64,000 bases of DNA. It comes from Ciona intestinalis (Eukaryota; Chordata; Ascidiacea; Phlebobranchia; Cionidae). The DNA is taken from assembly GCF_000224145.3 (NCBI RefSeq), contig NW_004190356.2, forward strand, positions 310,001 through 374,000, given 5' to 3'. The translations under genes were made by a program, and so were the position numbers. The notes beneath the pieces are model-generated. The model searched no databases. It was not told the DNA's origin and saw nothing but the letters and a program-made list of their open reading frames with translations. Of this stretch, positions 1-45,748 are shown in pieces. The stretch's first letter is position 1. Every line of letters begins with the position of its first letter.

Positions 1-216
1 CCAGTGGTCTCTTACAATCTAAACTGCTTTAATTTTAAATTAATACACAATTACCTATTTTATTGGGATGAAAAACTCACTTATTCATTCATTCCATCAA
101 ATATAAACCAGTAACCAGTTTACATAAACTACATAAAACTACACCATAAATATAATAACAGTATTCCACATTTGCCTAGCCCTAAACAAACTAGATTGAA
201 CTTAATCACGCCCCAC

Positions 217-25073
<24,857 letters not shown>

Positions 25074-25347
25074 GATTATATACAAACATCAACTAACTAT
25101 GAAACTAACAAAACAACAAATCCAACGTTACAACTAAATCTATTAACGATAAGCCAAATATATTGCAGGATATTATACTAATCGAATATGTGGCGGAATT
25201 AAAACAGTGATGGGAATTGTACATGCAAGGTACCGTATACTAACAGCAACCAAGGTGATCCTAGAATACAGATGTTATAGAGGCCATTTTCGATACCTTA
25301 TACTGGTGCCACCAACCTAGTATTTGGACACTGTACTAGCTAGACGG

Positions 25348-25711
25348 GTCCCTAATAAAACTACAGGTTGCAAATGGTTGCGCGCGGTTGCAGATATTTT
25401 GATTATTTCAAACAGCAACGCTACGCGGCCACGTCCAATAGATGTCAAATGACCATACGAGTTTAACAAACCAACTTTTGGTCCGATTTCTCGAATGGTT
25501 TTTGATTTATTGAAAAAACCAAAATATCTGCAACCACAAATGGTTTTTTGACCATAACTCAAAATTCAATTGAGGTATCGGACCAAAAGTTGGTTTGTTA
25601 CACTCGTATGGTCATTTGACATCTTTTGGACCTGGCCGCATAGCATTTCTGGTCGAAATAACCAAAATATCTGCAACTGTTTGCAACCTGTAGATTTATT
25701 ACGTACCCCAG
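25348..25711. mobile_element. Large foldback element upstream of CKAP5
   Basis: Left half (CTACAGGTTGCAAA, ATGTCAAATGACCATACGAG, CCAACTTTTGGTCCGAT) is repeated inverted in the right half (ATCGGACCAAAAGTTGG, CTCGTATGGTCATTTGACAT, TTGCAACCTGTAG). It ends about 275 bp upstream of the CKAP5 start codon. Confidence 0.75.
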
Positions 25712-25744
25712 TGGTACCGATTATAAAATAAAAAAATTTAAATT

Positions 25745-26165
25745 AGAAAAAATTATGAATAGTATTATTCGTCATAAAAACATACTTATAGATTTTTGCA
25801 CGAACCAGCTTTAAATATGTTATAGTGCTACGTAATACCTAAAAAAAAACTTTTTTTTCTTTAAAAAAAGCAGGGAAGGGTCGTAAATATTAAAAAGTAT
25901 GATCATAACTTAAATCATACAAATATATATTAATTTTACGAATTTTTTTCGCCAAAATATAACATATGCATACAGCATACATCTATGTTGGTCACTAACA
26001 CGTCATTTCCATCAAAAAATAGTTAACTTTAAATTTTTTTTAATAATAAATATTAATATTCATTATAAAAACATATTTACAAAATCTTGGCATGAACCAG
26101 CTTTAAATATGTTATAGCGCTAGGTAATACCTAAAAAATAAAACATCTTTTTCTTAAAAAAAAGT
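25745..26165. repeat. Direct duplication upstream of CKAP5
   Basis: Copies at 25745-25870 and 26040-26165 share GAACCAGCTTTAAATATGTT and GTAATACCTAAAAAA about 295 bp apart. Confidence 0.75.
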
Positions 26166-26807
26166 AAATTATCCGAGCAAAACAACAAACTTTTCAATCT
26201 GGTCTAAATTTGCCAGTAACATCTCATTTAATTAATAAATTTTCATGCTACCACCCAACACATTCTGTTTAAACAGGTAAACTAACTGCTTAATCTTGAA
26301 TTTCTCATTTATCTAAAGTCGACAACAGAAGAAAGTAATGTTATGAACTACCCACAATTGAGAAAAATTGTAACTTTGAACATGTCACGTGACGACCAGT
26401 CAGCCAACCAAATCAACAATACTATATCGGATACGTGCAAGCGCGCAGTTAATATGGACATAAAAATATAGAACACGTTTAGCCAATGCATAAAACTTAT
26501 AAGTATATATACATTGCCTTTAGTACATATTATCCACATATCCTGATAGTGTTTTACAATTAAAAGTTAAACCATTGACAACGGTCTAGGCACAGAGTCT
26601 ATGGAAGTGGTGAGGAACAGAGACCGTATATAAACGTTTACATACGGACTCCGGTGAGGATACGGTTTTTCGTTTCTAGTCTTTTTGTCGCATTGGTTAA
26701 TTTTTCATTTTTTATATTTAATATTTTATTTCTCACTGCGGTACATTCTGTATCACTCAAAACAAAAATTGGTGGTCCGCGATAAAAGTTAAGTTTAAAA
26801 AAGTCAT

Positions 26808-26892
26808 AACTGGCATGTAGCTCAGCCAAAAAATGAAACCATAACAATCAACTGGCATGTAGCTCAGCTAAAAAATAAACCATAACAATCAA
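26808..26892. repeat. 43-bp direct repeat, two copies
   Basis: AACTGGCATGTAGCTCAGC followed by an A run and CCATAACAATCAA occurs twice in succession. Confidence 0.8.
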
Positions 26893-27104
26893 CATTTCAG
26901 AAGCAACCATTATACCAAATTACAGGATAATTTTTTTTGTAGTGGTTTAAAAACTAGAGACACAGAGTTTATTAGCAACCGTGCTTTTTGAAACTTCGGT
27001 GGTATCTCGACCTGCCTGCACATTCAGATATTTTATTGGTATGCTCCTTTGACTTAATCCTGCATACTTACAATAACACCAGCACATAATAATGGACATT
27101 ACAT

Positions 27105-27110
27105 TTTATT
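27105..27110 (-). terminator. Candidate polyadenylation signal of polyubiquitin
   Basis: AATAAA on the minus strand, about 215 bases after the stop codon at 27324. It is the first canonical hexamer I saw downstream. Confidence 0.45.
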
Positions 27111-27323
27111 TGTTTGTTTATAAGCGTCATCTTTGGAATTTTAAACTTTATTACTCTGTATTACACCAGGCACAGTAAAATCTTAACTCTACAGAGGCAA
27201 GAAAAACGACTGTTTAATTTACGAGGGTCTAGTTTTTCGCCAAACCTGTTAAAGTTATGTTATTTAATAGCAGTTTGGAATTTAAGACAAAGTTTATGAA
27301 TGATGTACAGTTGCATTGATGGA

Positions 27324-32316
<4,993 letters not shown>

Positions 32317-32530
32317 TTAAAATATCAAAATAAAGTCCGATTTTTAAAATGACCGTACAGCAAACAAATAGAAAACAACTTCTATATGGTTAAACTCGCA
32401 TTATAAGTTTCATAAAAACTTCAAAAAGCCATAAACAAATCAGTAACAAAACAACACAGACGTTAAAGATTATGCTTTCTAAAGTTTAATTAAAATCAAT
32501 CTATAACAATACGCATCAAACTGTACTTAC

Positions 32531-32615
32531 TTGTAATATATTAATTCTTGCAACGGCAGAATAAAACGCGTTTCGTAAATATAAGTTCTTCAATATAATC
32601 ACTAGCTTAACGGGT
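32531..32615 (-). other. Probable non-coding first exon of the polyubiquitin gene
   Basis: A donor (ACAA before GTAAGTACAG) lies at 32525-32530, and an acceptor (AAAATAG) falls one base before the start codon at 32310. Together they imply a 5' UTR intron of about 220 nt, an arrangement also found in vertebrate polyubiquitin genes. The upper limit is inferred from the TATA box and is approximate. Confidence 0.6.
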
Positions 32616-32640
32616 ATGAGCTAACGAAACAAGGAACTGG

Positions 32641-32700
32641 TTTATATACGCAGAGATCACATGACGTCTCACATGACCGTTTTCTCACTTCTGATTGGTT
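32641..32700 (-). promoter_or_regulatory. Polyubiquitin core promoter: TATA box and CCAAT box
   Basis: On the minus strand TATATAAA occupies 32641-32648, about 25-30 bases upstream of the inferred transcription start near 32615. A CCAAT motif (AACCAATCAG) lies at 32691-32700, and a TGACGT-type motif is near 32662. Some GAA triplets follow upstream, but I could not build a regular heat-shock element from them. Confidence 0.6.
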
Positions 32701-33327
32701 GCTGGAACAAAGAATCGAGAAACGTCTCGCCTTTTTTTTATTTCAAAGCCAAACAAACATGGCGCAATGTAATGAAGCTTGTTGTTATGCAATGTATTTA
32801 AAGCTTTTGCTTCGTCATCGATATGTAACATTGCGTTGGTGGAATGTTATCATATCTGCTTTATGTCATTCTGTTAGGTATAATCACGCATATAACGTAT
32901 AAATTAGGTACCAAATAAAACTATAACACTGTTCAAAGGTCCGTTCAAACGGGCGGCACCTTATATCAGTTTCGGGAAGCCATGTTAATACAGTGTTCAT
33001 AAAGTAAGTCCAATGAACTTTAAGATACAATAAATGATAACAGTGTAAGCTTGTTCGTGTCTTAAAAATTACATATCCATGTATGTATTAAGCACAGTGT
33101 ACAGCTTTGCTTGTGGTATTATGTAAATTTGTGATGATGTGTCAATGTCTGGCTTTTTCGCGAGCCTGTGATTTCACAGTTTGGTGACACATTTTGAAAT
33201 GATTTACAACCAGTAGTGCAAATGTGAAAATTAGTCAAAGTGAGAAACAGGCAGTCTGTGGGGCGTATTTTGCACAGGTAACAATTATTATTGATCACAG
33301 ATGAAAACACATCACCGCCAGCTGTTG
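32700..33327. other. Intergenic region between polyubiquitin and the ARF-like gene
   Basis: This is upstream DNA of polyubiquitin and downstream of the GTPase gene. Beyond the promoter elements I saw no coding exon or repeat. Confidence 0.5.
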
Positions 33328-36496
<3,169 letters not shown>

Positions 36497-38090
36497 GTTA
36501 TGGTGTAACACCCTGTGTTCATAGGTGGATGGTATTTGATATAGATTTTCATTAAAGAAAATTTCAATACATTGTGTTACACAGCGATAGTCACATAGGT
36601 AAATTAAATCAATGTATATTGTGGACTACTACATTCCCATGTCAAAAATATATTTATAACGAATTTTATACTGAATTGTAACCCTGGTCTTATGATGAAA
36701 CTTGGTACGTTTGATAAAATATAGTTAGTTTTTAGGCATTATACGATTTATAAACTATTGGACAAAAAAGTGTTACCTACATTATGCGCTTCCATGTTGT
36801 GAATCCGTTTAGAAACAGCGGTTCCGTAACGAAATACTTGAAACCCAGCTTTCTCTGTATAGTAGATTTTTATTTAAACGAGTTTATGTAAAAGGGATGA
36901 TAAACTATTACGTCACAATGTTGCATAATTTTGTAATAATAAGTTTGTCGTGTAAATTTGTAAAATATGTCTCTCTCGGGCGTTGTTTTTGTTGCCTTTC
37001 CTAACGTGTGTTGCTCTCGGTATTTTTCGTTGTTTTGACGTCCCATTCGGGGCGCTTTGAAGGTATTTGAAGCTATGACCTAACAGGCTTAAGCGATAAT
37101 GTATTTACTGTAGATTGCCTGTTTCCATTCTTTTCGACTCGTAAACGTTGTGTACAAACGTTTTCAAACTTTGTCGTAACAGTTTATTTTTACAGGCGTT
37201 TAAAATATAGAAAATTGTTTAGATCTTATTCGCGTTCGCATTAATCTATTTTTAAATTCATATATTATAATCCGCAGTTTTGTGGATGTCTTGTTTGAAT
37301 ACAGCTCAACTTCCAATTTAATGTCTAATAAGGTTGCAAACACACCAGCGCTCATTCCATGTTATGTTGTTGTGACGTCATGTGACGTACCATCTGACTC
37401 AACAAATTTCACAACAACAGTGTAGTAAAGTGATTTTTCTTTGAAATTTAGGAAATGTTTTGGTCATGTTTGCGTTTTTAAAATTGTTTTGAATATGTTA
37501 TAGCCAGAGGTAGCTGGAAACTTTGCAAACTGTTAGGAAAAACGTATGATTTTTAGGCATAGTAAATATATTATTATTTCGTATTAAGTTTAAAAGTATT
37601 ACAAATGCAAAGCAAAACTTCCAAAAATGGCGGCGACAACTGTAGAAGATACACCCTCATGATTCTACATTGCTTTTTCTTGGTATTGAACTAATTTTCA
37701 TATTATTACACATCATATTAATATAAAACCTATACTTTTACAACTATAATATTATTGTACTTAATAGTAGGCTACAACTGAAAGAAATATTTCCAACCGG
37801 CGAATAAGTTGTCACTGTTTAACCGTATTGAGATTTATTAAGAATGTATAATTCTTACCGATTTCCAGCTAAACTAATTAGTTCGTAAATTGTAATAAAT
37901 ATAAGTATCAGTAACTGCATATAATGTACTATATTAATATATTAGTCACGTACATAAGTACATTGGTGTGTCGCATCATACCTTTTCAAATAAATACCTT
38001 TTTTTAAATAGCCCATTCAAGAAAAATGGGAATTTTTATTCATTTTAAATTTTGATCTAGATGGTTATTTTGTTGTGTATGTTATTTCAG
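36497..38090. other. Divergent intergenic region between the ARF-like gene and tetraspanin 1
   Basis: It should contain both promoters and the missing first exon of tetraspanin 1. I found no convincing exon; ATG 36967 gives a short hydrophobic peptide with a possible phase-0 donor, but the match to a tetraspanin N-terminus is weak. Confidence 0.4.
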
Positions 38091-41000
38091 GTAGTTGGAG
38101 TTGTGCTGATAATGCTGGGTGTGTTCCTATACAGTGTACCTGGCACACAAAGTGTTATCCAGGTTACAACAGAAGCAACAACCTCGGTAATGCACATATC
38201 ACAATAGGTCTATATATACCTATTGTTTTTTAACAAATTCAAAGAAAAAAATACAACTACAATCGCAGTCACTTAAAACGGGCACAGAGTGTATGAAACA
38301 TAACATCTGTGTCATAATGTCTGACATTGCTCCAGCAATGCACGGATAATGAGTTTTTCATGAATATTCATTTATCCTTTAAATCTAATTGTCAGTGTTC
38401 GTTTTTGTTTATTTCATGTTGTAGTTACATTTTTTAATTTTAATGAAATTATTTTTATATAGAGGCAAGTTCACCAGGTGAGTCTCGTCACCATGGTAAC
38501 TGGAGGGTGTGTGGTGTTCATTTCATTGCTGGGATGTTATGGAGCATTGAACAACAACAGATGTATTCTGATGACTGTAAGTTAAGTTATAAAAAGAAGG
38601 CCCACTTTTATTGAACTGCTGTTATGCTTTTTGTTTAATTTTAGTTGTATTTGCATCAATCTTTACCCGTGTCTTAGGATAAAAATAGTTGGTAAACAAA
38701 GTTATTTTGCCGGTTACTGTAAAAGTTCCATCAATTTTATTGTATGCTTACAGTTTGTAAATTACAAAGAAATCTAGTTTTCATCAATTCAACATTTTGC
38801 TATAAAGTTTGTTATAAAAAGCATTGCATAGCCTAGTTTCAACTTTGAAACGGAAATCCGTCAATTTTAGCAAATGAATATGTTAAATATTGGTAGACTA
38901 TGTTACAATAAATGTTTTATGTAGATTGCTGTTATATTCACTGTGGTGCTTGTAGTTGAATGTGCACTTGCTGCGTTTGGAATCATGTTTCAAAGCCAGG
39001 TAATATGTAAAGTATTTAGGCTATAAAACATATTAGGTTTCTTGCAACATGGAATAACAAAGTAGTACTTTAGTCTTTATGCACTTGGTTTACCTATTGC
39101 CCTTTAATATGTACAAGACATATCTGTACATTTATTTTAATATTTTGCTTCTTAAGTGGACCTTTAAGAAATCAAATGTAAATCAAACCAGTTACATAAA
39201 TAACTGAAAAAATACAGTATAATCAATGATCATACAACCAAAACCTGTCTAACCTCTGTTCTAAATATTTGTAAAATATCTTGAAAAGGTTCAGTATTTT
39301 CTATGAGAGTTTACTCATTGTGTTATCACAGATAGCATTGAAAGTAACAGATCAGATGACCATATCACTCAGTTTGTACGAAGGTGATGATGCAACGGAT
39401 GCGAATTCAGTTGCTTGGAGGGAAATTCAAACATTTGTAAGTTTATCTTTTTTGTAATATCTAGGTGTGTGTAGCCACATAAAAAAGGTTGCCTTTTGAT
39501 TTGATTGCCACTTGTCAAGACGCTTTAACAGCAATTGCTCCAACCCAGTGGTCAGTAGTGACCACTGGGTTGTCCAAATTATCAGCCACACATAAAAAAT
39601 CACCCACAAAGTACCATACTTGGTAACTCATAAGCTGTCACAAGGAGTATGAACAATAGTGTTTGAGTGGTTAGTTTAGAACACCTAGCTGCCAAAGCAT
39701 ATTTGAAAATTAAATGCACAATATTTATTTCAAACAAAAAAGGGAAAAGTGTTGAATAGTGTACAAGTAAAATCATGTTACAAATTAAACTATATCCTCC
39801 CTAAATATTATATTTACCGCAATCATACCAACTAGTAAAGTAGTAATCATGAAAATTCTTTTAGTTTAATAGTACTTACTACTTTTCGCATACATATAAT
39901 TATTCTTTGTTTAGTTCAAATGTTGTGGGGTGAACACTGCAGAAGGATTTCACAATCACACCAATATAAATGTCTCTACTAGTGGTAACTACACTATTGG
40001 GTCAGCATGGTATAGAAACATAGGGATGCTTGTAAACCAATGTAAGTCAATTTTTTTTAACTGCACTCGGCAGTTAAACGAAAAAAATTAAAATTTTGTG
40101 ATTGTTTGGATAGACTTTTTTGACATGACTGTATTAGAAATACAGTCAAGCATTTATTTATATATTACATGTTTGCTTCAGAATTAAACTTCTGTTTGTT
40201 AGGTAATATAATAAAAAACTTATTGCATCCTGGTTTGTTTAAATTAGGATTTTTTAACATACAAGTTTAAGCAATTACCTTCACACTTGTACATTACAGC
40301 GTGGCCAGGAAGTTGCTGTGAGCTTGACAGAGTTGGTGAAGTCAGCAACCCTGCTGTGTGTTATACAGATAATGAAAACAATACTGAGTTACATAAACAA
40401 GTACGTCTTACTCTTATCCATTTTTAGAATAACTCACAATTGTATTATTATGGAAACCTAGGATATTGTTTTAATGTTTACTGTCAATAGTAGAGAATAT
40501 GTAGAGAATTCAGAATTTTACTCATGATACTGGGTTTGAAGCTTGATTTTGCTTACTTAATGGTCATTAATATAATCCTAAACAAATGATGTTTATATCA
40601 CAAGTTTCAAACACAAAAAATACATTAAAAATAATAATTACATTTAATTACCGTTTCAGGGTTGTTTGGACCAAGTGGTGCAGTTCCTGCAGCGCCATCT
40701 ACTGACCATCACACTTCTAGCCATCTTGCTCTTTGTAACACAGGTGACATTAAGGCTTTATAAATCAAATAAAATAGTTTAATATTTTAGTCAATTTAGT
40801 AGAGAAGGCAGCTGGTAGGGTTATTATTTATTTGTTTTTTAAGCATAACAAAGTTTAGACAAGAGAAAAGCTGCAATAATTGTGCACAAACACCTAGTAT
40901 ACCCTTTTAAGCCTTTAGCTGCATTGACGTAACACGAAAATAAAAATATGAAACTAAAAATAACTTCCTAAACTTTTTTGGTTTAGCAGCTGTGCTTTGC

Positions 41001-41383
41001 TTGCAAAATACAGATTAAGTAAAACCTGGTTATAAAAAATCTGAAAACAAATTCTTGCAGTCCAATGTTTAAAAAAAGCTACATAAAGGTGCACTACACT
41101 ACTGCTTTGTGTGCGCATACATTACACTAACAAACATTTGTGAATTTACATTAAAATGTTTATTTTTTCGCAGTTATTTAACAGTAATTTACTCGCTTAT
41201 TATTATTTAACAGTAATTTACTCGCTGGGCACTTTTATAGGCTAGGCACTATTATATTACAAAAACAATTGTAAGTACACTAAAATAGCTTCGCTTACGT
41301 GTTATATTTCACAGATAGTGGCAATCATCTTATCGTGCCAGTTGTTCAAGAACCTTAAAAGTTCTGGCTTCAAACCTGTGTGA
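38091..41383 (+). CDS. Tetraspanin 1, eight exons, first exon not found
   Basis: Exons: 38091-38186, 38463-38576, 38925-38999, 39332-39436, 39915-40041, 40300-40400, 40660-40743, 41315-41383. They encode transmembrane 1 (VVGVVLIMLGVFLYS), transmembrane 2 ending LLGCYGALNNNRCILM, transmembrane 3 (AVIFTVVLVVECALAAF), a large extracellular loop with the signature FKCCG, a second pair PGSCC and further Cys in AVCY and GCL (six in all), and transmembrane 4 (LLTITLLAILLFVTQ). It stops after NLKSSGFKPV. Tetraspanins organise membrane microdomains with integrins and other partners; no partner can be named here. The initiator Met must lie in an unrecognised upstream exon. Confidence 0.9.
39500..39665 (+). 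mobile_element. SINE body fragment in tetraspanin 1 intron
   Basis: It contains GCAATTGCTCCAACCCAGTG, AATTATCAGCCACACATAAA and CACCCACAAAGTACCATACT; the tRNA-like head is missing. Confidence 0.65.
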
Positions 41384-43169
41384 AAAAATTTCCTGTGATT
41401 TTTATTTTTCAGCCAAATTTTCATCTGCTCATCAAGTGCAATCGCTTTAAAGTTTTAATCACTGCTGACTGCCATAATATTCGTTTTTATATTTTACTGT
41501 GTCTGCTGTCCGGTATCCAAAATATTCAAAGCTGCATATTCAAGGTTATTTGAAAGAAAACAAAATAAGAAGTTGTTAGGGATTAAAATATAACATCATT
41601 TTTTATTTATCTTCACAAAACATGGATTTAACAGTGAAATGGAATAATGGCTTGAAGAAAAAAGGCTTTTTGTCTAGATATGTTCTTGGTTTAAATAATT
41701 GATGTAAAAGTGTCATACTTAAACCCTAATCATTATGGAGTCAAAATTTTCATCTATAAGTATTATGATGTCGCAAAATTTATTAACTGTTATGATTACG
41801 ATATGTAATGCAAGTATTTAAATATTTTATTCAAAAAAAACATTTTAACCTTACAAAGTTTTCTATAATAAGTTGATTTACATAAAAAGACGATTTTTTG
41901 GATAAAAAGTATTATTTAAACTAACAGGAAGGGAAGAAATGTTGTTTGCCATGTAATGATTTTTTTATTTACGCAAAAGTGAAGTTACTTATTGTTGAAA
42001 TCTAGTGAAATTTTATATAAGACCAACCTGTTAAAAACAAGTTTTGTAATTTTTACGTACTTTCTAATGTTACAATATATTTTTATGCAAGTTTTAAAAT
42101 ACCATTTTTGGTATTTTTTCAATTCTTTTCTTAAATCATCAGTTAACTTACACCACAGCCAATGTTTATGTAGTCTTACTTCATTTTTTATAATTTCTTA
42201 TTCTTTAATAAGTGACTCTTAGCCATTTTTGCATTGCAGCAGAACATTAAGCAAAAACTGATAGCAAAGCTTTATTAATTACACAATTATCTTTCTTGTC
42301 ATTATTTGCGGTGTTACGATGATGTCGTTTAATTAAAGTTTCGGAAAGTCTATGTTGTTTTTACTCATCGTTGAAAACTAGCATTTTTACATCCCAATTT
42401 AGACCGACGTGTTATATCGTATGTGGCAACTACAAAACTTAGTTTTTATTTTTCTATGGAAACAATAGCAAAGATCATGTTATTTAAAAAGTAGGCAATC
42501 TACAGTAAAACAACGGTTGTTATAGCACACTATGAATAAAAAGTCGAAAAGAGTGTCAAATGAAAAGCATTACACCGCGTGAACTCGCACAGGGTTACTA
42601 AAGTAAAATATAATTAAAACAAGTTACTGTGCAGTTAAACGAAGGTGCTGTGTGTAAAGACACGACCCATACGGCCATACATACAGTTGTAGCCATGTAG
42701 AAGCATATTTGTGTAATAAAACGCTAACTGAACTACTTTTTAAGTGGAAATTACAATCGATTTACATATGTATTTGATAATTCTCCAAAAATATAGGGAC
42801 TTTTTTAATTTTACGCAACTTTCTGAACCGCGAGTTATTTTTACCAATTAAAGTATGCGACGTCATAGTTGCATTATAACGACATAGTGAGTATATTTTT
42901 ATCAATGAAATAAACTAAATAATTTTGCGTTACTGCTAAGTGTTTTGATCGTTTGATTATCATGAAGGTTTATCCCGAAAGTACCAGCAACAGGTTTGTT
43001 TTAGGTTTATTATCAGTATACCTGACTTTTAATACGTGTACGTTAATTAGGACGAAGTTTAAAGTTTTACCTATTTTTTATTTTATCTCCAAAGTCTAAA
43101 TGTAAAGTATATACGATAGCCCATATTCTGTTTTTAACAAATATACTAAAGTACCAAACGACCGACACT

Positions 43170-43490
43170 TGTCATCGTGGCAGGGCAACGACAGTCGTTG
43201 TAACACAGGTGATTTATATTTAACACACCTCGTGCCCGCTTATATAGGGGTTAACCCATAGAGATACTAATATATAACACTATATATATTAGTAGTGGTA
43301 TATTAGTATCTCTATGGGTTAACACGCATTATAAGTGATTGTATTTTTGACAACCGTTTTATAGTGACCACTTGGGTTAAAGCAGTTTCTGGGTGATTAA
43401 GCCCCTTATTGGACAAGACATGGAAAGTAATCGAACCCAGGGGTCGCTTATGGGTTGTATTAACCACTGTCGTTGTACTGCCATGCAAGG
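43170..43490 (-). mobile_element. Reverse SINE interrupted by a palindrome
   Basis: SINE 3' end (GGCAGGGCAACGACAGTCGT) at the left and body (GTGACCACTTGGGTTAAAGC) at the right flank the palindrome at 43250-43323. Confidence 0.55.
43250..43323. repeat. Perfect palindrome, 25-bp arms
   Basis: Arm 43250-43274 starts GTTAACCCATAGAGATACTA and arm 43299-43323 is its exact reverse complement, with a 24-base A/T-rich loop. Confidence 0.85.
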
Positions 43491-43741
43491 ATAAAGGAGT
43501 TTACATAATATGCTTATACCGTGACCAAAATTCATTTCAAAATTTTCTACATACGGTAAAATTAAAAGATATAACCACGAATGATTTATTACCGGATGGG
43601 AAGTCCCCATTAGGAGCTTCCGTGAATCTCGAATTAATACTCACCCTAAAAAGCCACCAGCATTTATAATTAAAAAAAAACAAGTTATAACACCCAAAAA
43701 CTTATTTATTTCGGTGAGAGCTTAATTTTGACGTAAACAGA

Positions 43742-43862
43742 TATAGTAGAGTGGGGTCAGATGGAACATGTTTTGATTCTCTTTACCCAGCCGATCAATA
43801 AATATAGGATTAAGGACTATGAGCTAACGATATTTAAACTTACCCAACAGTACTATATAACA
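43742..43862. mobile_element. Family M MITE copy 6, rearranged, next to a 50-N gap
   Basis: The left end GTAGAGTGGGGTCAGATGGA is clear but the interior differs and the right end is only TACTATATAA; the N gap begins at 43865. Confidence 0.5.
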
Positions 43863-43864
43863 TA

Positions 43865-43914
43865 NNNNNNNNNNNNNNNNNNNNNNNNNNNNNNNNNNNN
43901 NNNNNNNNNNNNNN
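43865..43914. other. Assembly gap of 50 N
   Basis: It lies at the edge of a family M element; the round length suggests a placeholder. Confidence 0.95.
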
Positions 43915-44494
43915 CGATCACCATCTTCGCTTACGATTTTAACTGATTCTAGAATTTAATAAAATATACACTCCTTTTAGGCACCTGCATTCTTTACCTC
44001 TGTACAATGGTTCTTCGTGTTGCAAAGGGTGATGTTTAATACCTTATAAAAACCGTTCATGTCGTCACGTTTTTCACCCGCCAAACCTTGCAGTGGTTTC
44101 GCGGCTCGACTTTGCACCCTAATCACGGCCCCAGCATTGGCTCATTCCCTAACACATTGGTCTATTCTTTTTATATCTTTTTTTGGCTACGGCACGACAT
44201 GGCGGATTTGGGTGGCAAGCTTTTCACATACTTCAATTGACCGTCGGTCGCAAAGCAGCTATTTCCATCAAGTCATGAGCATTTATCGTGACTTCTTAAC
44301 GTCTCGCTACACAGACTAACTATCAATTACTAGGGTGTCAGCTTATGGGACAAAATTACTGCTTTCGGTTGCGACGACCTATGGTACGACTTCCCGATTT
44401 ATAAATACATACGTAGCCCAGCACATGTTTGAGATTTCAAATTTACAAAAAAGCGGTTTAAATGAAATCGGGGACATCTAGGAAAAACTAGGAT

Positions 44495-44692
44495 ACAATA
44501 GGGTGGGGGAAGATGGGACACCTTTAGCACATAATATCTAAATGTCTTGATCGTGTTTTAAACAATTAACAACGGTCTAGGGAAGTCGTGAGGGTACGCT
44601 TTTATAATTCTTTGCATTTTCTTTGTTTACTGCCAAATAGAGCGAGAAAATAGAACGAAAAGGTGTCTCATCTTCTCCCAACCTACTATATA
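44495..44692 (+). mobile_element. Family M MITE copy 7
   Basis: Complete copy with both ends. A further fragment (GGCACCTTCAGCACATAATC) lies at about 44819-44890. Confidence 0.8.
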
Positions 44693-45748
44693 ACAAATTA
44701 GATATTTCGTTGGTATTTTTACCACATCAAACGTATAGTTTCACTTTCGAATACGTTATTGGGAACCGAGGTTATACGATACATAATACATATATTACGA
44801 TACATATAATCCACACATTACGGGTAAGAAGAGGCACCTTCAGCACATAATCTAAATATTCGAATTGTGATTTAAACTATTCACAACGCTATTTTAAAAG
44901 CCCAGAACTACACCAAAACTGCTCAGAAAAAAGAAGCGCATTGCGGCTAACAATGCCCATTATAATCCATTGTTTTTATGAATGGTATTTTAAATTTTAA
45001 ACTGGAATTTACAACTAGAGCATTTGTGTAACGAAAAACACTGCTTTAGCTGCCTACCGCTAGGCCTATACTCACATTATTCCACTGATATTATAAAACA
45101 CTCGTTAATTAAAGGCAATAAAAGCTGTAGTTACTACACGCGTATAAAACTTGCTCAAAACAACACTAAAAAGTAACAGAGTATAAAATAGCTCTTTACT
45201 GTAACACGCCAGAGAGAGAACTGGCCACAATTACGCTTTTCCAAGCGGCTGCGCCTCTGATTGATATGCCCGCAGCCGCTCACGTGACGCAAAAGACGCC
45301 TAATCAATAATTGCAGTAGAAGGAATGTAAATAACACAAAGTGGTAGAAACAACACGTGAAATACTCAAAACGACACATAGCGGAAAAGGAAACACAAAA
45401 CGGGAAAACACTTTAAATAAATATAGTAAGGGGATTTTGACGTCATTTATAAATAAAATTAACAAAGATTTTAATATATCTCATCCTACCCCGACTGTTT
45501 TCGGATTTGTAATGTTTATGTTACACCTAGAACTGCTTAAGAACTTTCGATGTGTTTTAATATATGTTTTTTTTTTAATATTATTAATTAAGAAAGGCAG
45601 CAAGGCAGCAATTTTAGTTCTTAAAATGTTGGGGTAAATGTGCAGTGTCCCATCTTACTCGACGCTACTAATTCCTCTTTACATCTAACTCTTCACACTT
45701 TCTATTATTAAACAAAAATCTGACAGTAATCTGTAGTCTTAACATCAG

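Larger units (their letters stand above)
25074..27323. other. Intergenic region between CKAP5 and polyubiquitin
   Basis: This is the upstream region of CKAP5 and the downstream region of polyubiquitin, both minus strand. It contains a foldback element (25348-25711), a duplicated segment (25745-25870 and 26040-26165), a 43-bp direct repeat (26808-26892) and a polyadenylation signal for the ubiquitin gene. No coding exon was recognised. Confidence 0.6.
41384..45748. other. Intergenic region between the two tetraspanins
   Basis: This is AT-rich DNA containing a damaged reverse SINE with a perfect palindrome inserted in it (43170-43490), MITE copies, a 50-N gap (43865-43914) and an 86-codon ORF at 44059-44319 that I do not believe. 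The first exon of tetraspanin 2 should be in its right part but was not found. Confidence 0.5.

Noticed and set aside
32690..32740. Heat-shock element upstream of polyubiquitin
   Set aside because: Several GAA triplets occur, but not in the alternating inverted five-base spacing required.
32759..32902. Plus-strand ORF starting ATGGCGCAATG upstream of polyubiquitin
   Set aside because: Good start context, but short, Cys/Leu-rich, and located in the ubiquitin promoter region with no donor pattern.
36967..37005. ATG with MSLSGVVFVAFPN and a possible GTGTGT donor as first exon of tetraspanin 1
   Set aside because: The phase fits, but the peptide does not resemble a tetraspanin N-terminus and the donor is weak.
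42962..42994. MKVYPESTSNR with donor GTTTGT as first exon of tetraspanin 2
   Set aside because: Joining to 45749 in the required phase gives an early stop.
44059..44319. 86-codon ORF on the plus strand
   Set aside because: No splice or start support, no recognisable family, and it lies in repeat-rich intergenic DNA.
45511..45590. MFMLHLELLKNFRCVLIY as first exon of tetraspanin 2
   Set aside because: Hydrophobicity is suggestive, but the only phase-0 GT lies in a T run with no donor consensus.
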